Positions 1 through 9,408 of a DNA stretch of 64,000 nt are shown in pieces (positions within the stretch are counted from its first letter, which is position 1; the number at the start of each line of letters is the position of its first letter). The position numbers and the translations under genes were made by a program. The stretch is from positions 813 through 64,812 of the forward strand of contig NZ_GG703820.1 of the NCBI RefSeq assembly GCF_000156395.1, written 5' to 3'. The DNA comes from Providencia rustigianii DSM 4541 (GTDB lineage: Bacteria > Pseudomonadota > Gammaproteobacteria > Enterobacterales > Enterobacteriaceae). The notes beneath the pieces were generated by a model that made no database searches, had not been told where the DNA came from, and worked only from the letters and a program-made list of their open reading frames with translations.

Positions 1-30
1 TCAACTTAGGTCGTTGTCGCGAGGTGGCGT

Positions 31-58
31 ATATTACGCTTTCCTCGGTGAGAGTCAA
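31..58 (-). promoter_or_regulatory. rRNA operon promoter P2 (minus strand)
   Basis: On the minus strand a TTGACT -35 (53-58) and TAATAT -10 (31-36) are separated by 16 nt. The spacer ends in the GAGGAAAGCG typical of enterobacterial rrn P2. Transcription would run leftwards out of the window. In E. coli an rRNA operon lies beside clpB in this orientation, so an rRNA operon is expected just left of position 1. Confidence 0.8.
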
Positions 59-150
59 GCATTTTTTTACTTAATCTTTTCAGATTCTCTCGCTGCCGGT
101 TCAGTGTCCATCGCGCTTTGCGTTGGCTTGTTCCCGGTCAGTGGATGCGC

Positions 151-178
151 ATTATAGGGAGTCAGAAAAATCTGGCAA
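151..178 (-). promoter_or_regulatory. rRNA operon promoter P1 with UP-like element (minus strand)
   Basis: The minus strand carries TTGCCA (173-178), a 16-nt spacer and TATAAT (151-156), followed by the GC-rich discriminator GCGC. This is the hallmark of stringently controlled rrn P1 promoters. An A/T-rich stretch directly upstream (about 180-205) fits an UP element. It lies about 120 bp upstream of P2, the usual tandem arrangement. Confidence 0.82.
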
Positions 179-270
179 GTGTTTTTTGAAAAATAATATT
201 CAATTGCTCACCGTTTATACTTCAAGAGCAATTATCCACCAAAATAGGCCATTTTCGGCTGTTTTAATGA

Positions 271-300
271 TAAAAAAGGCGGCTTTATCAGCCGCCTTTC
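271..300 (-). terminator. Intrinsic terminator of clpB
   Basis: An inverted repeat AGGCGGCT (277-284) / AGCCGCCT (290-297) is followed on the minus strand by a T tract (272-277). It sits just after the clpB stop codon and separates clpB from the rRNA promoters. Confidence 0.85.
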
Positions 301-340
301 GATTTAATTTGAATTGATGAACATAATATCTATGACCTAA

Positions 341-2914
341 TTACTGTTTTGCCACAATTTCATCATTTTCAACATCCAGAGTAATTGGTTTACCCGGAAT
401 CAATTTACCTGACAGAATTTCTTGTGCCAGTGGGTTTTCAATCTCTTGCTGAATTGCACGTTTCAACGGACGGGCACCAAAGATTGGGTCAAAGCCTGCT
501 TCACCAATTTTTTCTAATGCTGCAGCCGTTGCTGTCACTTCATAACCGTGCTCTTCTAAACGTTTATACAAACGAGCCAATTGAATATTTGCAATATTCG
601 CAATTTGCTCTTTACCTAATGGGTGGAACACAACAACTTCATCTATACGGTTAATAAACTCAGGTCTGAAGTTATGGGATACCACTTCCATCACCATATT
701 TTTCATTTCTGAATAATCAATCATGCCAAATCGTTCTTGGATGAGATCAGAACCTAAGTTTGATGTCATGATGATAACCGTATTACGGAAGTCTACCGTT
801 CTACCTTGACCATCAGTTAAACGTCCATCATCCAGCACTTGCAATAAAATGTTAAATACATCTGGGTGTGCTTTCTCAACTTCGTCCAATAAAATAACTG
901 AGTATGGACGACGTCTTACCGCTTCAGTCAAATAGCCACCCTCTTCGTATCCAACATATCCTGGAGGTGCACCCACTAAACGAGAGACTGCATGTTTTTC
1001 CATAAATTCGGACATATCGATACGAACCATCGCATCGTCGCTATCAAACATGAAGTTTGCTAACGCTTTACACAGCTCTGTTTTACCTACCCCAGTTGGA
1101 CCTAAGAACATAAAGGAGCCAATTGGACGGTTTGGATCAGATAAACCGGCACGACTACGACGAATAGCATTCGATACAGCAACAACAGCTTCGTCCTGCC
1201 CAATTACACGTTGATGTAATTGCTGCTCCATACGCAATAATTTTTCTCTTTCGCTTTCCAGCATTCTAGAGACCGGGATTCCTGTCCAGCGAGCTAAAAT
1301 TTCCGCGATTTCAACATCAGTCACTTTGTTACGTAAAAGCTTCATGCTTTTACCTTCTGCCTTAGTCGCAGCTTCTAGCTGTTTTTCCAACTCAGGAATA
1401 CGGCCATATTGCAGTTCAGACATTTTAGCTAAATCACCCATACGACGTGCTTTTTCCATTTCAATACGCGTATTTTCTAATTCAGCTTTAATGTGCTGTG
1501 TACCTGTTAATGATGCTTTTTCGGCTTTCCATTCTTCATCCAATGCGGAGTATTCACGCTCTTTTTCCGCCAGCTCTTCTTCTAACATTTCAAGACGTTT
1601 TTTACTCGCATCATCGGACTCTTTTTTCAGAGCTTGTTGCTCCAACTTTAATTGGATAATACGTCTTTCTAGTCTATCTAAAGATTCTGGCTTAGAATCC
1701 ATTTGCATACGTAAGCTTGCACCAGCCTCATCGATTAAGTCGATAGCTTTATCTGGCAACATACGGTCTGTAATGTAACGATGGGATAACGTCGCCGCCG
1801 CTACAATTGCAGGGTCTGTAATTTGCACATGGTGATGCAATTCATAACGCTCTTTTAAACCACGTAAAATTGCAATGGTATCTTCAACAGATGGTTCCGC
1901 CACGTATACTTTTTGGAAACGACGCTCTAACGCCGGATCTTTCTCAATATATTGACGGTACTCATCTAATGTTGTCGCACCCACACAATGTAATTCACCA
2001 CGTGCCAGTGCTGGTTTTAACATGTTACCGGCATCCATCGCACCATCGGCTTTACCTGCGCCAACCATCGTATGCAATTCGTCGATAAACAGAATGACAT
2101 TACCTTCTTGCTTAGCTAGGTCATTCAAAACACCTTTCAAACGTTCTTCAAATTCACCACGATATTTTGCCCCTGCAATCAGAGCGCCCATATCCAGTGA
2201 TAAAACACGTTTGTTTTTTAAGCCTTCTGGCACTTCACCATTAACAATACGCTGAGCTAATCCTTCAACAATTGCAGTCTTACCAACACCTGGTTCACCA
2301 ATTAACACTGGGTTGTTTTTGGTACGACGCTGTAATACTTGGATGGTACGACGAATTTCTTCATCACGACCAATCACTGGGTCTAATTTGCCTTGCTCTG
2401 CTCGTTCAGTTAAATCGACAGTATATTTTTTCAAGGCTTGGCGCTGGTCTTCAGCGCTTTGATCATTCACTTTTTCTCCACCACGCATCTGTTCTATCGC
2501 CTTTTTCAAATTATCTTTATTCACACCCGCCGCTTTCAACATATCGGCAAGGGTTGTATTGGCTTCTAAAGCAGCGAGCAAAAATAATTCTGAGGAGATA
2601 AATTCATCTCCATTTTTCTGAGCCAGCTGGTCACATAGGTTCAAATGACGCATTAAATCACTTGATGGTTGAACATCCCCAGCAACACCTTGTACTTGTG
2701 GCAACCGAGATAATACATCTTCAATTTTTTGTTTAAATTCAATGGCATTAACACCAAGCGTCGTCAGCAATGGACGAACGGTGCCATTTTCTTGATTAAA
2801 TAAAGCACTTAATAAATGAATTGGTTCAATAAACTGATTTTCGCGCCCAAGGGCTAATGACTGGGCGTCAGCGAGAGCTTGCTGGAATTTATTAGTTAAA
2901 CGATCCAGACGCAT
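341..2914 (-). CDS. clpB: ATP-dependent disaggregase ClpB (Hsp104/ClpB)
   Basis: Encodes the 857-aa AAA+ disaggregase that works with DnaK/DnaJ/GrpE to pull polypeptides out of aggregates in the cytosol. The length equals E. coli ClpB. Visible parts are the N-terminal repeat domain (about 1-145), NBD1 with Walker A GEPGVGKT (206-213) and Walker B FIDELHT, the coiled-coil middle domain (about 400-525), and NBD2 with Walker A GPTGVGKT and Walker [19 protein letters not shown] ribosome-binding site precedes the ATG. Codon 149 is GTG with its own Shine-Dalgarno-like GGTGGAG, matching the alternative start known in E. coli that yields the N-terminally truncated form. A heat-shock-type promoter lies upstream and a terminator follows. 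Confidence 0.98.
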   Translation of the reverse strand: MRLDRLTNKFQQALADAQSLALGRENQFIEPIHLLSALFNQENGTVRPLLTTLGVNAIEFKQKIEDVLSRLPQVQGVAGDVQPSSDLMRHLNLCDQLAQKNGDEFISSELFLLAALEANTTLADMLKAAGVNKDNLKKAIEQMRGGEKVNDQSAEDQRQALKKYTVDLTERAEQGKLDPVIGRDEEIRRTIQVLQRRTKNNPVLIGEPGVGKTAIVEGLAQRIVNGEVPEGLKNKRVLSLDMGALIAGAKYRGEFEERLKGVLNDLAKQEGNVILFIDELHTMVGAGKADGAMDAGNMLKPALARGELHCVGATTLDEYRQYIEKDPALERRFQKVYVAEPSVEDTIAILRGLKERYELHHHVQITDPAIVAAATLSHRYITDRMLPDKAIDLIDEAGASLRMQMDSKPESLDRLERRIIQLKLEQQALKKESDDASKKRLEMLEEELAEKEREYSALDEEWKAEKASLTGTQHIKAELENTRIEMEKARRMGDLAKMSELQYGRIPELEKQLEAATKAEGKSMKLLRNKVTDVEIAEILARWTGIPVSRMLESEREKLLRMEQQLHQRVIGQDEAVVAVSNAIRRSRAGLSDPNRPIGSFMFLGPTGVGKTELCKALANFMFDSDDAMVRIDMSEFMEKHAVSRLVGAPPGYVGYEEGGYLTEAVRRRPYSVILLDEVEKAHPDVFNILLQVLDDGRLTDGQGRTVDFRNTVIIMTSNLGSDLIQERFGMIDYSEMKNMVMEVVSHNFRPEFINRIDEVVVFHPLGKEQIANIANIQLARLYKRLEEHGYEVTATAAALEKIGEAGFDPIFGARPLKRAIQQEIENPLAQEILSGKLIPGKPITLDVENDEIVAKQ

Positions 2915-2955
2915 AACACCTCCAATAGAATAAGTTAAACTTGCTACTGAAGATA

Positions 2956-2983
2956 AGATGCGGTCTGTTTTTGGGGATTCAAG
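2956..2983 (-). promoter_or_regulatory. Sigma-32-type heat-shock promoter of clpB
   Basis: On the minus strand CTTGAA (2978-2983) is followed after 14 nt by CCGCATCT (2956-2963). This is close to the sigma-32 consensus CTTGAA / CCCCATNT. It lies about 40 bp upstream of the clpB start, as expected for a heat-shock gene. Confidence 0.75.
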
Positions 2984-3038
2984 TTTTAAAATGGATTATT
3001 TTTGCAATATCTTTTAATTTGAAACATTAATCTAATAT

Positions 3039-3773
3039 CTAAGTATTTATCCATATAAGTGATGCCATCCGCCCTGTTTTACCCTCACGTCGGTAGGAAA
3101 AAAATCTATTTTCTTCACTAGCGGTGCAGAAAGTACCACCATAAATAGAGGAGATTCCCACGGCTTCGAGCTTTTTACGGGCTAATAAATAGAGATTTGC
3201 AAGGTATTTATCTTGATGAGGAACAAATGCCTCAACTAATTCGGCCGACTGATTAATAAATGCCAATTTAACCTCAGCCCCAACCTCAAATTTTTCAGGA
3301 CCAATTGCAGGCCCAAGCCATACCATGATTTCATGGGGTGGAGATTTAAACTGTGCCACTGTATTTTCGAGTACGCCATCACACAGTCCTCGCCAACCCG
3401 CATGCGCAGCTGCTACCTCTTTACCATCACGGCTACAAAATAATACGGGTAGGCAGTCAGCCGTCATAATTGCACAGACTTGCCCAACCTTATCGGTATA
3501 CACCGCATCCGCTTGGCGATTTTCAATATATTCACCATTCAGATGTAAAACATGAGTTCCGTGTACTTGCTCAAGCCACACAGGTTGTTGTGGTAATTGA
3601 GCAAGCACTTCGAGACGACGCCGATTTTCACTGACAGCTTCAGGTAAATCCTCAACATGATCGCCTAAATTTAAGCTATCAAAAGGTGGCTGACTGACAC
3701 CACCTAAGCGAGTAGTACTGCATGTTGAAATATTTTTTGGCTGTGGCCATTCAGGGAAAATCAATGTATTCAT
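3039..3773 (-). CDS. pgeF: Peptidoglycan editing factor / YfiH-family multicopper-like oxidase
   Basis: A 244-aa YfiH (DUF152) family protein. The family signature residues are visible in MTADCLPVLF and AAAHAGWRGL, the Cys and His segments that build the metal-binding site. E. coli PgeF prevents misincorporation of serine into peptidoglycan stems. Other family members were described as polyphenol oxidases or purine nucleoside phosphorylases, so the exact reaction here is not settled by sequence. The start codon overlaps the rluD stop by one base (TAATG), so translation is probably coupled. The same rluD-pgeF-clpB order occurs in E. coli. Confidence 0.93.
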   Translation of the reverse strand: MNTLIFPEWPQPKNISTCSTTRLGGVSQPPFDSLNLGDHVEDLPEAVSENRRRLEVLAQLPQQPVWLEQVHGTHVLHLNGEYIENRQADAVYTDKVGQVCAIMTADCLPVLFCSRDGKEVAAAHAGWRGLCDGVLENTVAQFKSPPHEIMVWLGPAIGPEKFEVGAEVKLAFINQSAELVEAFVPHQDKYLANLYLLARKKLEAVGISSIYGGTFCTASEENRFFSYRREGKTGRMASLIWINT

Positions 3774-4750
3774 TACCAGTCCATGTTGTCTTTATGTAAT
3801 TCAGCATCCGCTTTTAATGCGTTGATTAGCTCCACCATATCATCAGGTAATGGTGCATGCCATTCCATTTGGATCCCCGAAATTGGATGATATAAGCGCA
3901 GCATCGTTGCATGTAAAGCTTGTCTATCAAACTTGCGCATTACCTCAAAGAACTCTTCCGTGGCACCTTTCAATGGACGAGGTCTACCGCCATATAACTG
4001 GTCACCAATTAGTGGGTGATTAATATGTGCCATATGCACACGAATTTGGTGCGTTCTTCCTGTTTCTAAGCGCAGGCGTAAACGGGTATGTGCACGGAAA
4101 TGCTCCATAATCCGGTAATGAGTTACTGCGGGTTTCCCCATTGGGTGAACCGCCATATGAGTTCTTTTCGTTGGGTGACGTGAAATGGGTTCTTCAACCA
4201 TTCCCCCTGCGGTCATACGACCTACCGCAACAGCCTCATATTCTCGAGTTATTTCTCTACGCTGCAAAGCGTCAACTAAATGCGTTTGTGCTGGAACTGT
4301 TTTTGCTACAACCATCAGGCCAGTTGTGTCTTTATCTAAGCGATGAACAATCCCTGCTCTCGGCACATCCGCAATCTCAGGATAACGGTATAACAACGCA
4401 TTCAAGATGGTTCCATCTGGGTTACCTGCTCCGGGATGAACAACTAAACCTCGTGGTTTATTGATAACTAGGATATCTTCGTCTTCATAAACAACATCAA
4501 GAGGTATATCTTGAGGCTCCCAACGAGTATCTTCTTCAATAAGAGCATCGATTGAAATTTGTTCGCCACCTAAAACTTTTTCTTTTGCCTTATTGATAAC
4601 TTTGCCATTAACCTGCACTCTATCGTCTAAAATCCATTCTTTTATTCGAGAACGTGAATAATCAGGGAACAATTCGGCCAAAGCCTGATCTAAACGTTGA
4701 CCAAGCTGTGATTCAGCGATGGTTGCACTAAGTTGTACTTGTTGAGCCAT
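3773..4750 (-). CDS. rluD: 23S rRNA pseudouridine(1911/1915/1917) synthase RluD
   Basis: The 325-aa protein isomerises three uridines in helix 69 of 23S rRNA during late 50S assembly. An S4 RNA-binding domain occupies about residues 18-80. The catalytic RluA-family motif GIVHRLDKDTTGL, with the essential Asp, lies near residue 139, followed by the RTHQIRVH motif. Length matches E. coli RluD (326 aa). It is divergent from bamD, an arrangement conserved in Enterobacterales, and forms a transcription unit with pgeF. Confidence 0.97.
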   Translation of the reverse strand: MAQQVQLSATIAESQLGQRLDQALAELFPDYSRSRIKEWILDDRVQVNGKVINKAKEKVLGGEQISIDALIEEDTRWEPQDIPLDVVYEDEDILVINKPRGLVVHPGAGNPDGTILNALLYRYPEIADVPRAGIVHRLDKDTTGLMVVAKTVPAQTHLVDALQRREITREYEAVAVGRMTAGGMVEEPISRHPTKRTHMAVHPMGKPAVTHYRIMEHFRAHTRLRLRLETGRTHQIRVHMAHINHPLIGDQLYGGRPRPLKGATEEFFEVMRKFDRQALHATMLRLYHPISGIQMEWHAPLPDDMVELINALKADAELHKDNMDW

Positions 4751-4834
4751 AAATTAATCTACTTTTTAGTGTTTGTATTTTGACGGCGCTGCCGTTTCAT
4801 TTAAAATGTGTGCTATTGTAACTCGAATTTTGCC

Positions 4835-4856
4835 GGGAGCCTTCGGATAGGCTCCC
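4835..4856. repeat. Perfect 7-bp inverted repeat in the rluD/bamD intergenic region
   Basis: GGGAGCC (4835-4841) and GGCTCCC (4850-4856) flank an 8-nt loop containing TTCG. It lies about 30 bp before the bamD ATG. On neither strand is it followed by a good T tract, so it looks more like a leader hairpin or a protein site than a terminator. Function unknown. Confidence 0.55.
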
Positions 4857-4886
4857 TTGATACAGTCAGAGGATAACCTACACGTG

Positions 4887-5615
4887 ATGATACGTATGAA
4901 ATATCTGGTGGCAGCTGCCACGTTGAGCCTGGCTCTTGCCGGATGCTCCAGCAATAACGAAGTCAGCCCCGATAGCTCCCCAGCTGAAATTTATAGTACG
5001 GGTCAGCAAAAATTACAGGACGGTAACTATAGCGCGGCTATTAAACAGTTTGAAGCGCTTGATAACCGCTACCCGTTTGGTCCATATGCCCAGCAGGTAC
5101 AATTAGACCTGATTTATGCTTATTATAAATCAGCTGAGCTACCAATGGCGATAGCAACCATTGACCGTTTCATGCGTTTAAATCCAACCCATCCAAATAT
5201 TGACTATGTACTGTATATGCGCGGCCTAACAGCAATGGCGCTAGATGACAGTATGTTACAAGGTTTCTTTGGTATAGACCGATCTGACCGAGATCCTCAA
5301 CATGCATTAGTTGCATTCAAAGACCTTAGCCAATTAGTCCGTTATTATCCAAATAGCCAATATTCAAATGATGCGAGTAAACGCTTAGTCTATTTAAAAG
5401 ATCGTTTAGCTAAATTCGATCTCTCTGTGGTTGAATATTACAACAAACGTGGGGCTTATGTCGCGGTTGTTAATCGTGTTCAACAGATGCTAAGAGATTA
5501 CCCAGATACTGAAGCAACTCGTAAGGCACTGACTTACATGGAAATTGCTTATAAAGAAATGGGCTTAGATAACGAAGCAAATAAAGTAGCAAGCATTCTT
5601 GCGGCTAACCAATAG
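4887..5615 (+). CDS. bamD: Outer membrane assembly lipoprotein BamD
   Basis: BamD is the essential lipoprotein partner of BamA in the machine that folds beta-barrels into the outer membrane. The 242-aa product begins with a lipoprotein signal peptide ending in LAGC, followed by Ser, which favours outer-membrane sorting. Five TPR-like helical repeats follow, with [10 protein letters not shown] and [12 protein letters not shown] well conserved. The ATG at 4887 aligns with the E. coli start (M-x-R-M-K-Y-L). An in-frame TTG 30 bp upstream and a GTG at 4884 are possible but less likely. A strong terminator follows. Confidence 0.97.
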   Translation: MIRMKYLVAAATLSLALAGCSSNNEVSPDSSPAEIYSTGQQKLQDGNYSAAIKQFEALDNRYPFGPYAQQVQLDLIYAYYKSAELPMAIATIDRFMRLNPTHPNIDYVLYMRGLTAMALDDSMLQGFFGIDRSDRDPQHALVAFKDLSQLVRYYPNSQYSNDASKRLVYLKDRLAKFDLSVVEYYNKRGAYVAVVNRVQQMLRDYPDTEATRKALTYMEIAYKEMGLDNEANKVASILAANQ

Positions 5616-5631
5616 GCTCCGTTAAGATCAC

Positions 5632-5665
5632 AAACAGCAGCCTAGGCTGCTGTTTTCATTTTTGG
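5632..5665 (+). terminator. Intrinsic terminator of bamD
   Basis: A 24-bp perfect palindrome (AAACAGCAGCCT and its complement, 5632-5655) is followed by TTCATTTTT. It begins 17 bp after the bamD stop codon. Confidence 0.85.
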
Positions 5666-5868
5666 GTACTATCCTCATGAAAAATGTGACTATTTTTCAT
5701 TTATAATTAATACCCTAATTTTTAACCCAAAAGAAGCACCGACTATTCACCGTATCTATAGTCAACTCTGTCAGTTTCCCTCAATTTATCTATTTTGGCA
5801 ATCCTTTTAGCCCCCTTTCTTAGTCAAAATCACACTTCGGATGAGTGATCCCTACCCCATGATTTAAA

Positions 5869-5884
5869 TGTGATCTATGTCATT
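5869..5884 (+). promoter_or_regulatory. CRP-like operator upstream of raiA
   Basis: TGTGA-N6-TCATT (5869-5884) matches the CRP consensus TGTGA-N6-TCACA in 8 of 10 positions. It lies about 65 bp before the raiA ATG. E. coli raiA is known to be activated by cAMP-CRP, which fits. Candidate -10 elements downstream are TATAAC (5895-5900) and TATTCT (5905-5910); the latter gives class II spacing. Confidence 0.55.
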
Positions 5885-5947
5885 TTTTTATTGTTATAAC
5901 TCGGTATTCTGAAGTCATTAAAGACGGAAACAATGAGAGGTAACTAT

Positions 5948-6277
5948 ATGATAGTTAATATTACTAGCAAACAAATGGACATTACCCCAGCAATTCGTGA
6001 ACACATTGAGAACCGTCTAACAAAACTCGATAAATGGCAAGTTTCCCTAATTAACACTCATGTGGTGTTATCAAAAGAGCCCCAAGGTTTTATGGTTGAT
6101 GCCAACATAAAAACCGCTACCGGAAAATTGGTAGCAACTGCTAAGCATGAAGATATGTACGTTGCAATAAATGAACTAATCAATAAGCTCGAAAGACAGT
6201 TAAATAAAGTGCAACATAAAGGAGAATCAAGAAGGGCATGTAATAGTGTAAAAGAAGCGAATCTAGTTACGTTATAA
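5948..6277 (+). CDS. raiA: Ribosome-associated inhibitor RaiA (YfiA/HPF family)
   Basis: A stationary-phase factor that binds the 30S A and P sites and blocks translation while limiting 100S dimer formation. The 109-aa product has the HPF/RaiA fold with [15 protein letters not shown] at the N-terminus and the basic helix [17 protein letters not shown]. The ATG at 5948 is chosen over one 15 bp upstream because GAGAGG lies 7 bp before it and the N-terminus then aligns with E. coli. The C-terminal tail ends in VKEANLVTL and lacks the acidic end of E. coli RaiA. A CRP-like site lies upstream, and a terminator whose 3' UTR could give a RaiZ-like RNA follows. Confidence 0.96.
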   Translation: MIVNITSKQMDITPAIREHIENRLTKLDKWQVSLINTHVVLSKEPQGFMVDANIKTATGKLVATAKHEDMYVAINELINKLERQLNKVQHKGESRRACNSVKEANLVTL

Positions 6278-6342
6278 TCAGTTACGTTTAAGTAGTTACG
6301 TTGTATTTTTATATTATCAATCCACTTATCTTGAAACTTTCC

Positions 6343-6370
6343 AAACGCGCTCATCATGGGCGCGTTTTTA
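6343..6370 (+). terminator. Intrinsic terminator of raiA
   Basis: AAACGCGC (6343-6350) and GCGCGTTT (6360-6367) form the stem and the T run continues to 6369. In E. coli the raiA 3' UTR is processed to the sRNA RaiZ. Conservation of that RNA here cannot be judged by eye. Confidence 0.8.
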
Positions 6371-6389
6371 CGTTGATTGCTATTTTTTG

Positions 6390-6418
6390 TTGACATCCCC
6401 TTCACTATCATGTCTATT
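6390..6418 (+). promoter_or_regulatory. Candidate promoter of pheL-pheA
   Basis: A perfect -35 hexamer TTGACA (6390-6395) is followed after 17 nt by a weaker -10, TCTATT (6413-6418). It precedes the leader peptide ATG by about 30 bp, which fits the short leader RNA of attenuated biosynthetic operons. Confidence 0.55.
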
Positions 6419-6448
6419 TGAGTGACTTCTATTTAAAGGTATTTTGTA

Positions 6449-6496
6449 ATGAATTTAAATTTTGTTTTCTTTTTCTTCTTTAGCCACTCTTATTAA
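6449..6496 (+). CDS. pheL: pheA leader peptide PheL
   Basis: A 15-codon open frame reads M-N-L-N-F-V-F-F-F-F-F-S-H-S-Y-stop. Six of the fifteen residues are Phe, five of them consecutive. AAAGGT precedes the ATG by 8 bp. Its position between a promoter and the attenuator hairpin, directly before pheA, identifies it as the phenylalanine-sensing leader peptide. Scarcity of charged tRNA-Phe stalls the ribosome on the Phe run and favours the antiterminator. The sequence differs from the E. coli leader (M-K-H-I-P then Phe runs), but the logic is the same. Confidence 0.9.
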   Translation: MNLNFVFFFFFSHSY

Positions 6497-6566
6497 GGGG
6501 CTTTTGTCGTTCGAGAAAAAAAAGAAGACAAAATTTTAAAGCCCCCTCTTTTGGGGGCTTTTTTTA
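6497..6566 (+). terminator. pheA transcription attenuator
   Basis: The terminator stem AAAGCCCCC (6538-6546) / GGGGGCTTT with a long T run ends at about 6566. The segment GGGGCTTTTGTC (6497-6508), directly after the pheL stop, is complementary to GACAAAA and GCCCC in 6528-6545. It can therefore form the alternative antiterminator. The mutually exclusive pairing next to a Phe-rich leader peptide supports attenuation. Confidence 0.88.
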
Positions 6567-6592
6567 TTCACTGATGTTGATAGGGGCGCAGA

Positions 6593-7765
6593 ATGAAAAA
6601 TAGTACTAATTTACTGAAAGTGCGTGAGAAAATTAGCCAGTTAGACAGCGAACTCCTTGGACTTCTCGCAAAACGTCGAGGTTATGCCATTGAAGTTGCA
6701 GAAACCAAAATTGATGATAATCGACCTATTCGCGATAAAGAACGTGAACGTCAGCTACTCGATGCTTTGATCAATAAAGGCAAACCACTAGGCCTTGATG
6801 GTTTCTATATCACTCGATTATTCCAAATGATTATCGAGGATTCCGTCCTCACTCAGCAGACTATTTTACAGAAACATTTAAATCTTACGCCTAGTGATAC
6901 AGCACGCTTTGCCTTTTTGGGTCCCAAAGGTTCTTACTCTCATGTCGCTGCTCGTCAGTATTCTGCTCGCCATTTTGACCAACTCGTTGAATGTAGCTGC
7001 CATAAATTCCAAGATATTTTTTCATTAGTAGAAAGCGGTCAAGCTGATTACGGTATTTTACCCATTGAAAATACTAGCTCCGGGGCAATTAACGATGTTT
7101 ACGATTTATTGCAAAATACGTCTTTATCAATCGTTGGTGAGATCCGTCTTCCAATTAATCACTGCTTACTTACCACTAAAAATAGCGATCTGAGTAAAAT
7201 AGAAATTGTTTATAGCCACCCCCAACCTTTCCAGCAGTGCAGCCAATATTTATCTCAATTTCCCCATTGGAAAATTGAATATTGCGATAGTACGTCAACT
7301 GCAATGCAAAAAGTTGCAGAGCACAACTCACCGAATGTTGCAGCTTTAGGTAGCGAAGCTGGTGGATTGCTATATGGCTTAGAGGTACTTGAACACAATC
7401 TTGCTAATCAGCAAATTAATATGACTCGTTTTATTGTTGTAGCACCAAAAGCTATCGACGTAACTGAGCAAGTCCCAGCAAAAACAACATTATTAATGAC
7501 TACCGGTCAACAAGCAGGGGCTTTAGTCGATGCCTTAATTATCTTAAAAAATAATAAGATTGTGATGAGTAAATTAGAATCGCGCCCAATCAATGGTAAG
7601 CCTTGGGAAGAAATGTTTTATGTGGATGTTCATGCCAACTTACGTTCGGATAATCTGCAACAAGCGTTAAAAGAGCTAGCAGAAATTACTCGGTCAATAA
7701 AAATCCTTGGCTGTTACCCATCAGAAAACGTGGTTCCCGTTGAGCCAGAAAAAATAGCACCATAA
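6593..7765 (+). CDS. pheA: Bifunctional chorismate mutase / prephenate dehydratase PheA
   Basis: Converts chorismate to prephenate and then to phenylpyruvate, the committed branch to phenylalanine. The 390-aa protein has an AroQ-type chorismate mutase domain (about 1-95), a prephenate dehydratase domain (about 105-285, with [10 protein letters not shown] and [10 protein letters not shown]), and a C-terminal ACT domain with the Phe-binding ESRP motif. Length is close to E. coli PheA (386 aa). Expression is controlled by the pheL attenuator. The gene is convergent with a chemoreceptor gene, whereas in E. coli it faces tyrA directly. Confidence 0.98.
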   Translation: MKNSTNLLKVREKISQLDSELLGLLAKRRGYAIEVAETKIDDNRPIRDKERERQLLDALINKGKPLGLDGFYITRLFQMIIEDSVLTQQTILQKHLNLTPSDTARFAFLGPKGSYSHVAARQYSARHFDQLVECSCHKFQDIFSLVESGQADYGILPIENTSSGAINDVYDLLQNTSLSIVGEIRLPINHCLLTTKNSDLSKIEIVYSHPQPFQQCSQYLSQFPHWKIEYCDSTSTAMQKVAEHNSPNVAALGSEAGGLLYGLEVLEHNLANQQINMTRFIVVAPKAIDVTEQVPAKTTLLMTTGQQAGALVDALIILKNNKIVMSKLESRPINGKPWEEMFYVDVHANLRSDNLQQALKELAEITRSIKILGCYPSENVVPVEPEKIAP

Positions 7766-7773
7766 AATTTCAG

Positions 7774-7808
7774 ATAACTAACACAGGCAATCTGCCCGTG
7801 TTAGTTAT
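7774..7808. terminator. Bidirectional terminator between pheA and the chemoreceptor gene
   Basis: ATAACTAACAC (7774-7784) pairs perfectly with GTGTTAGTTAT (7798-7808), and part of the intervening bases can extend the stem. It lies between two convergent stop codons only 50 bp apart. The T content on both sides is modest. Confidence 0.65.
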
Positions 7809-7815
7809 TAATCTA

Positions 7816-9372
7816 CTATGACTTAAGAGGAGAAGAAGAGAGTTTAAAGTAATTAACTAATTCCTGTAGATGGAATGCTTGCTCATTCAATGAACCTGCT
7901 GCAACAACCGATTCTTCAACCAAACTCGCATTTTGCTGAGTCGTTAAATCCAATTGCCCTACTGCACTATTGATTTGAGAAATACCATCACTCTGTTCAT
8001 GGCTGGCTTGGCCAATTTCACGCAATAACACATTCATCTCATCAACACTCTCTATCATGCCATGGATTTGCTGACTCGCTTGCTCAACTAACTCCATTCC
8101 CTCTTGAGTTTGGGAGGATGATTTTTCAATCAAGCCACGAATATCGCTCGCTGATGCCGCACTTTTTTGTGCTAATAATCGAACCTCTCCTGCTACTACT
8201 GCAAATCCTCGTCCATGCTCCCCTGCTCTAGCCGCTTCTACGGAGGCATTCAATGCAAGAATATTAGTTTGAAAAGCAATCGTATCAATAAGATTGATAA
8301 TATCCGTCATTTGCTGCGAAGATGCATTAATTGTTCGCATTTTATCCGTTAGCTGATTCATCATTTGACCGTTATTTTTAACAATAACAGCCGCATCATC
8401 CGCAAGCATAGTTGCTTCATGGGTATGTTCAGTGGTGTTTTTTACTGTGGACGTAATTTGCTCCATTGAGCTTGCCGTTTCCTCCACTGAAGCAGCCTGC
8501 TCTTCTGTACGTGCAGCAAGATTTTGGTTGCCTGCCACTATTTGGCCAGCGGCTGCAGAGATGCTTTCAGAGCCATTTTGTACTTCTTGCACGATCTCTA
8601 GTAAATGTTCTTTCATATTACCGAGAGAATCTAGCAATATGCCGGTTTCATCTTTAGATTGTGCTTTGATATCCTGTGTTAAATCACCACTAGCAATCGC
8701 TTTTGCAAAATCAACAGCCTGTTCTAATGGGCGAGTAATAGTCATCGTGATGTACCAGCCCATCACACAGCCCGCCACAATACTGATGATCGAAAGAAAA
8801 GCGAGTAATGTTCTATTCAGTTTATAGTCATCTTCAACTTTGTATCCCGATTCTTGCATCAGCATATTTTGAGTCGCAATCAGATTTTGAACCTGTTCAC
8901 GATACTCACGTTGGATTGCTGATGTTTTGGTCATCATTTCTTCTATCGCTGCTTGACGATTGTTTTGATTCATAAATTCCATCATTCGTTTTTGCGAATC
9001 ATGAAATTTAACTCTCACATCATGAATATTTTCTAAGGTTTCCCGAGAGCGACTATCGGTAATACTTCGATCTAATTCATCCAATAAGTCTGAAATATTT
9101 TGGCTGATTTTAACCAACTCTTCCTTGCGTTTCTCACTACCTCTGTCATCTAATAAAATGAGCTCTTGGATACCAATATAAGAATAAAAATTATCCATGA
9201 CCGAGTTAGCATTTGCCGTGATGGGATAACTTTTGAAAATAATAGTCTGCATACTTTCATTAGCGCGATTCATATTCACTAATGAAAATAGGGAGCTTAA
9301 AACAATCAGAGCGATAAAAACTCCAAATGCGACAGTTAACTTCACACTAATTTTGAGATTTCGAAAAGACAT
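7816..9372 (-). CDS. Methyl-accepting chemotaxis protein (4-helix-bundle sensor type)
   Basis: A 518-aa transmembrane chemoreceptor. TM1 spans about residues 11-32, a helical periplasmic ligand domain of the 4HB type about 33-187, TM2 about 188-210 and HAMP about 211-263. The cytoplasmic methylation helices and signalling hairpin contain the conserved segment [20 protein letters not shown]. The C-terminus (SSSPLKS) lacks the NWETF-like pentapeptide that tethers CheR/CheB in Tsr and Tar, so it resembles the low-abundance receptor class. A clear sigma-28 promoter lies upstream, tying it to flagellar class 3 expression. The ligand cannot be read from sequence. It is inserted between pheA and tyrA, which are neighbours in E. 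coli. Confidence 0.93.
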   Translation of the reverse strand: MSFRNLKISVKLTVAFGVFIALIVLSSLFSLVNMNRANESMQTIIFKSYPITANANSVMDNFYSYIGIQELILLDDRGSEKRKEELVKISQNISDLLDELDRSITDSRSRETLENIHDVRVKFHDSQKRMMEFMNQNNRQAAIEEMMTKTSAIQREYREQVQNLIATQNMLMQESGYKVEDDYKLNRTLLAFLSIISIVAGCVMGWYITMTITRPLEQAVDFAKAIASGDLTQDIKAQSKDETGILLDSLGNMKEHLLEIVQEVQNGSESISAAAGQIVAGNQNLAARTEEQAASVEETASSMEQITSTVKNTTEHTHEATMLADDAAVIVKNNGQMMNQLTDKMRTINASSQQMTDIINLIDTIAFQTNILALNASVEAARAGEHGRGFAVVAGEVRLLAQKSAASASDIRGLIEKSSSQTQEGMELVEQASQQIHGMIESVDEMNVLLREIGQASHEQSDGISQINSAVGQLDLTTQQNASLVEESVVAAGSLNEQAFHLQELVNYFKLSSSPLKS

Positions 9373-9408
9373 ATACTTACCACTCTATTCATCATTTAAT
9401 GATTAGAG

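Noticed and set aside
123-317. Open frame of 64 codons over the rrn promoter region
   Set aside because: It runs antisense through the P1 promoter and the clpB terminator and has no ribosome-binding site or recognisable product.
1326-1778. 150-codon frame antisense to clpB
   Set aside because: It lies opposite the coiled-coil coding part of clpB; its composition is explained by the complementary codons.
4766-4954. Minus-strand open frame across the rluD/bamD gap
   Set aside because: It overlaps the bamD start and promoter region and resembles no protein.
6058-6411. 117-codon frame antisense to raiA
   Set aside because: It is antisense to a conserved gene and extends through its terminator.
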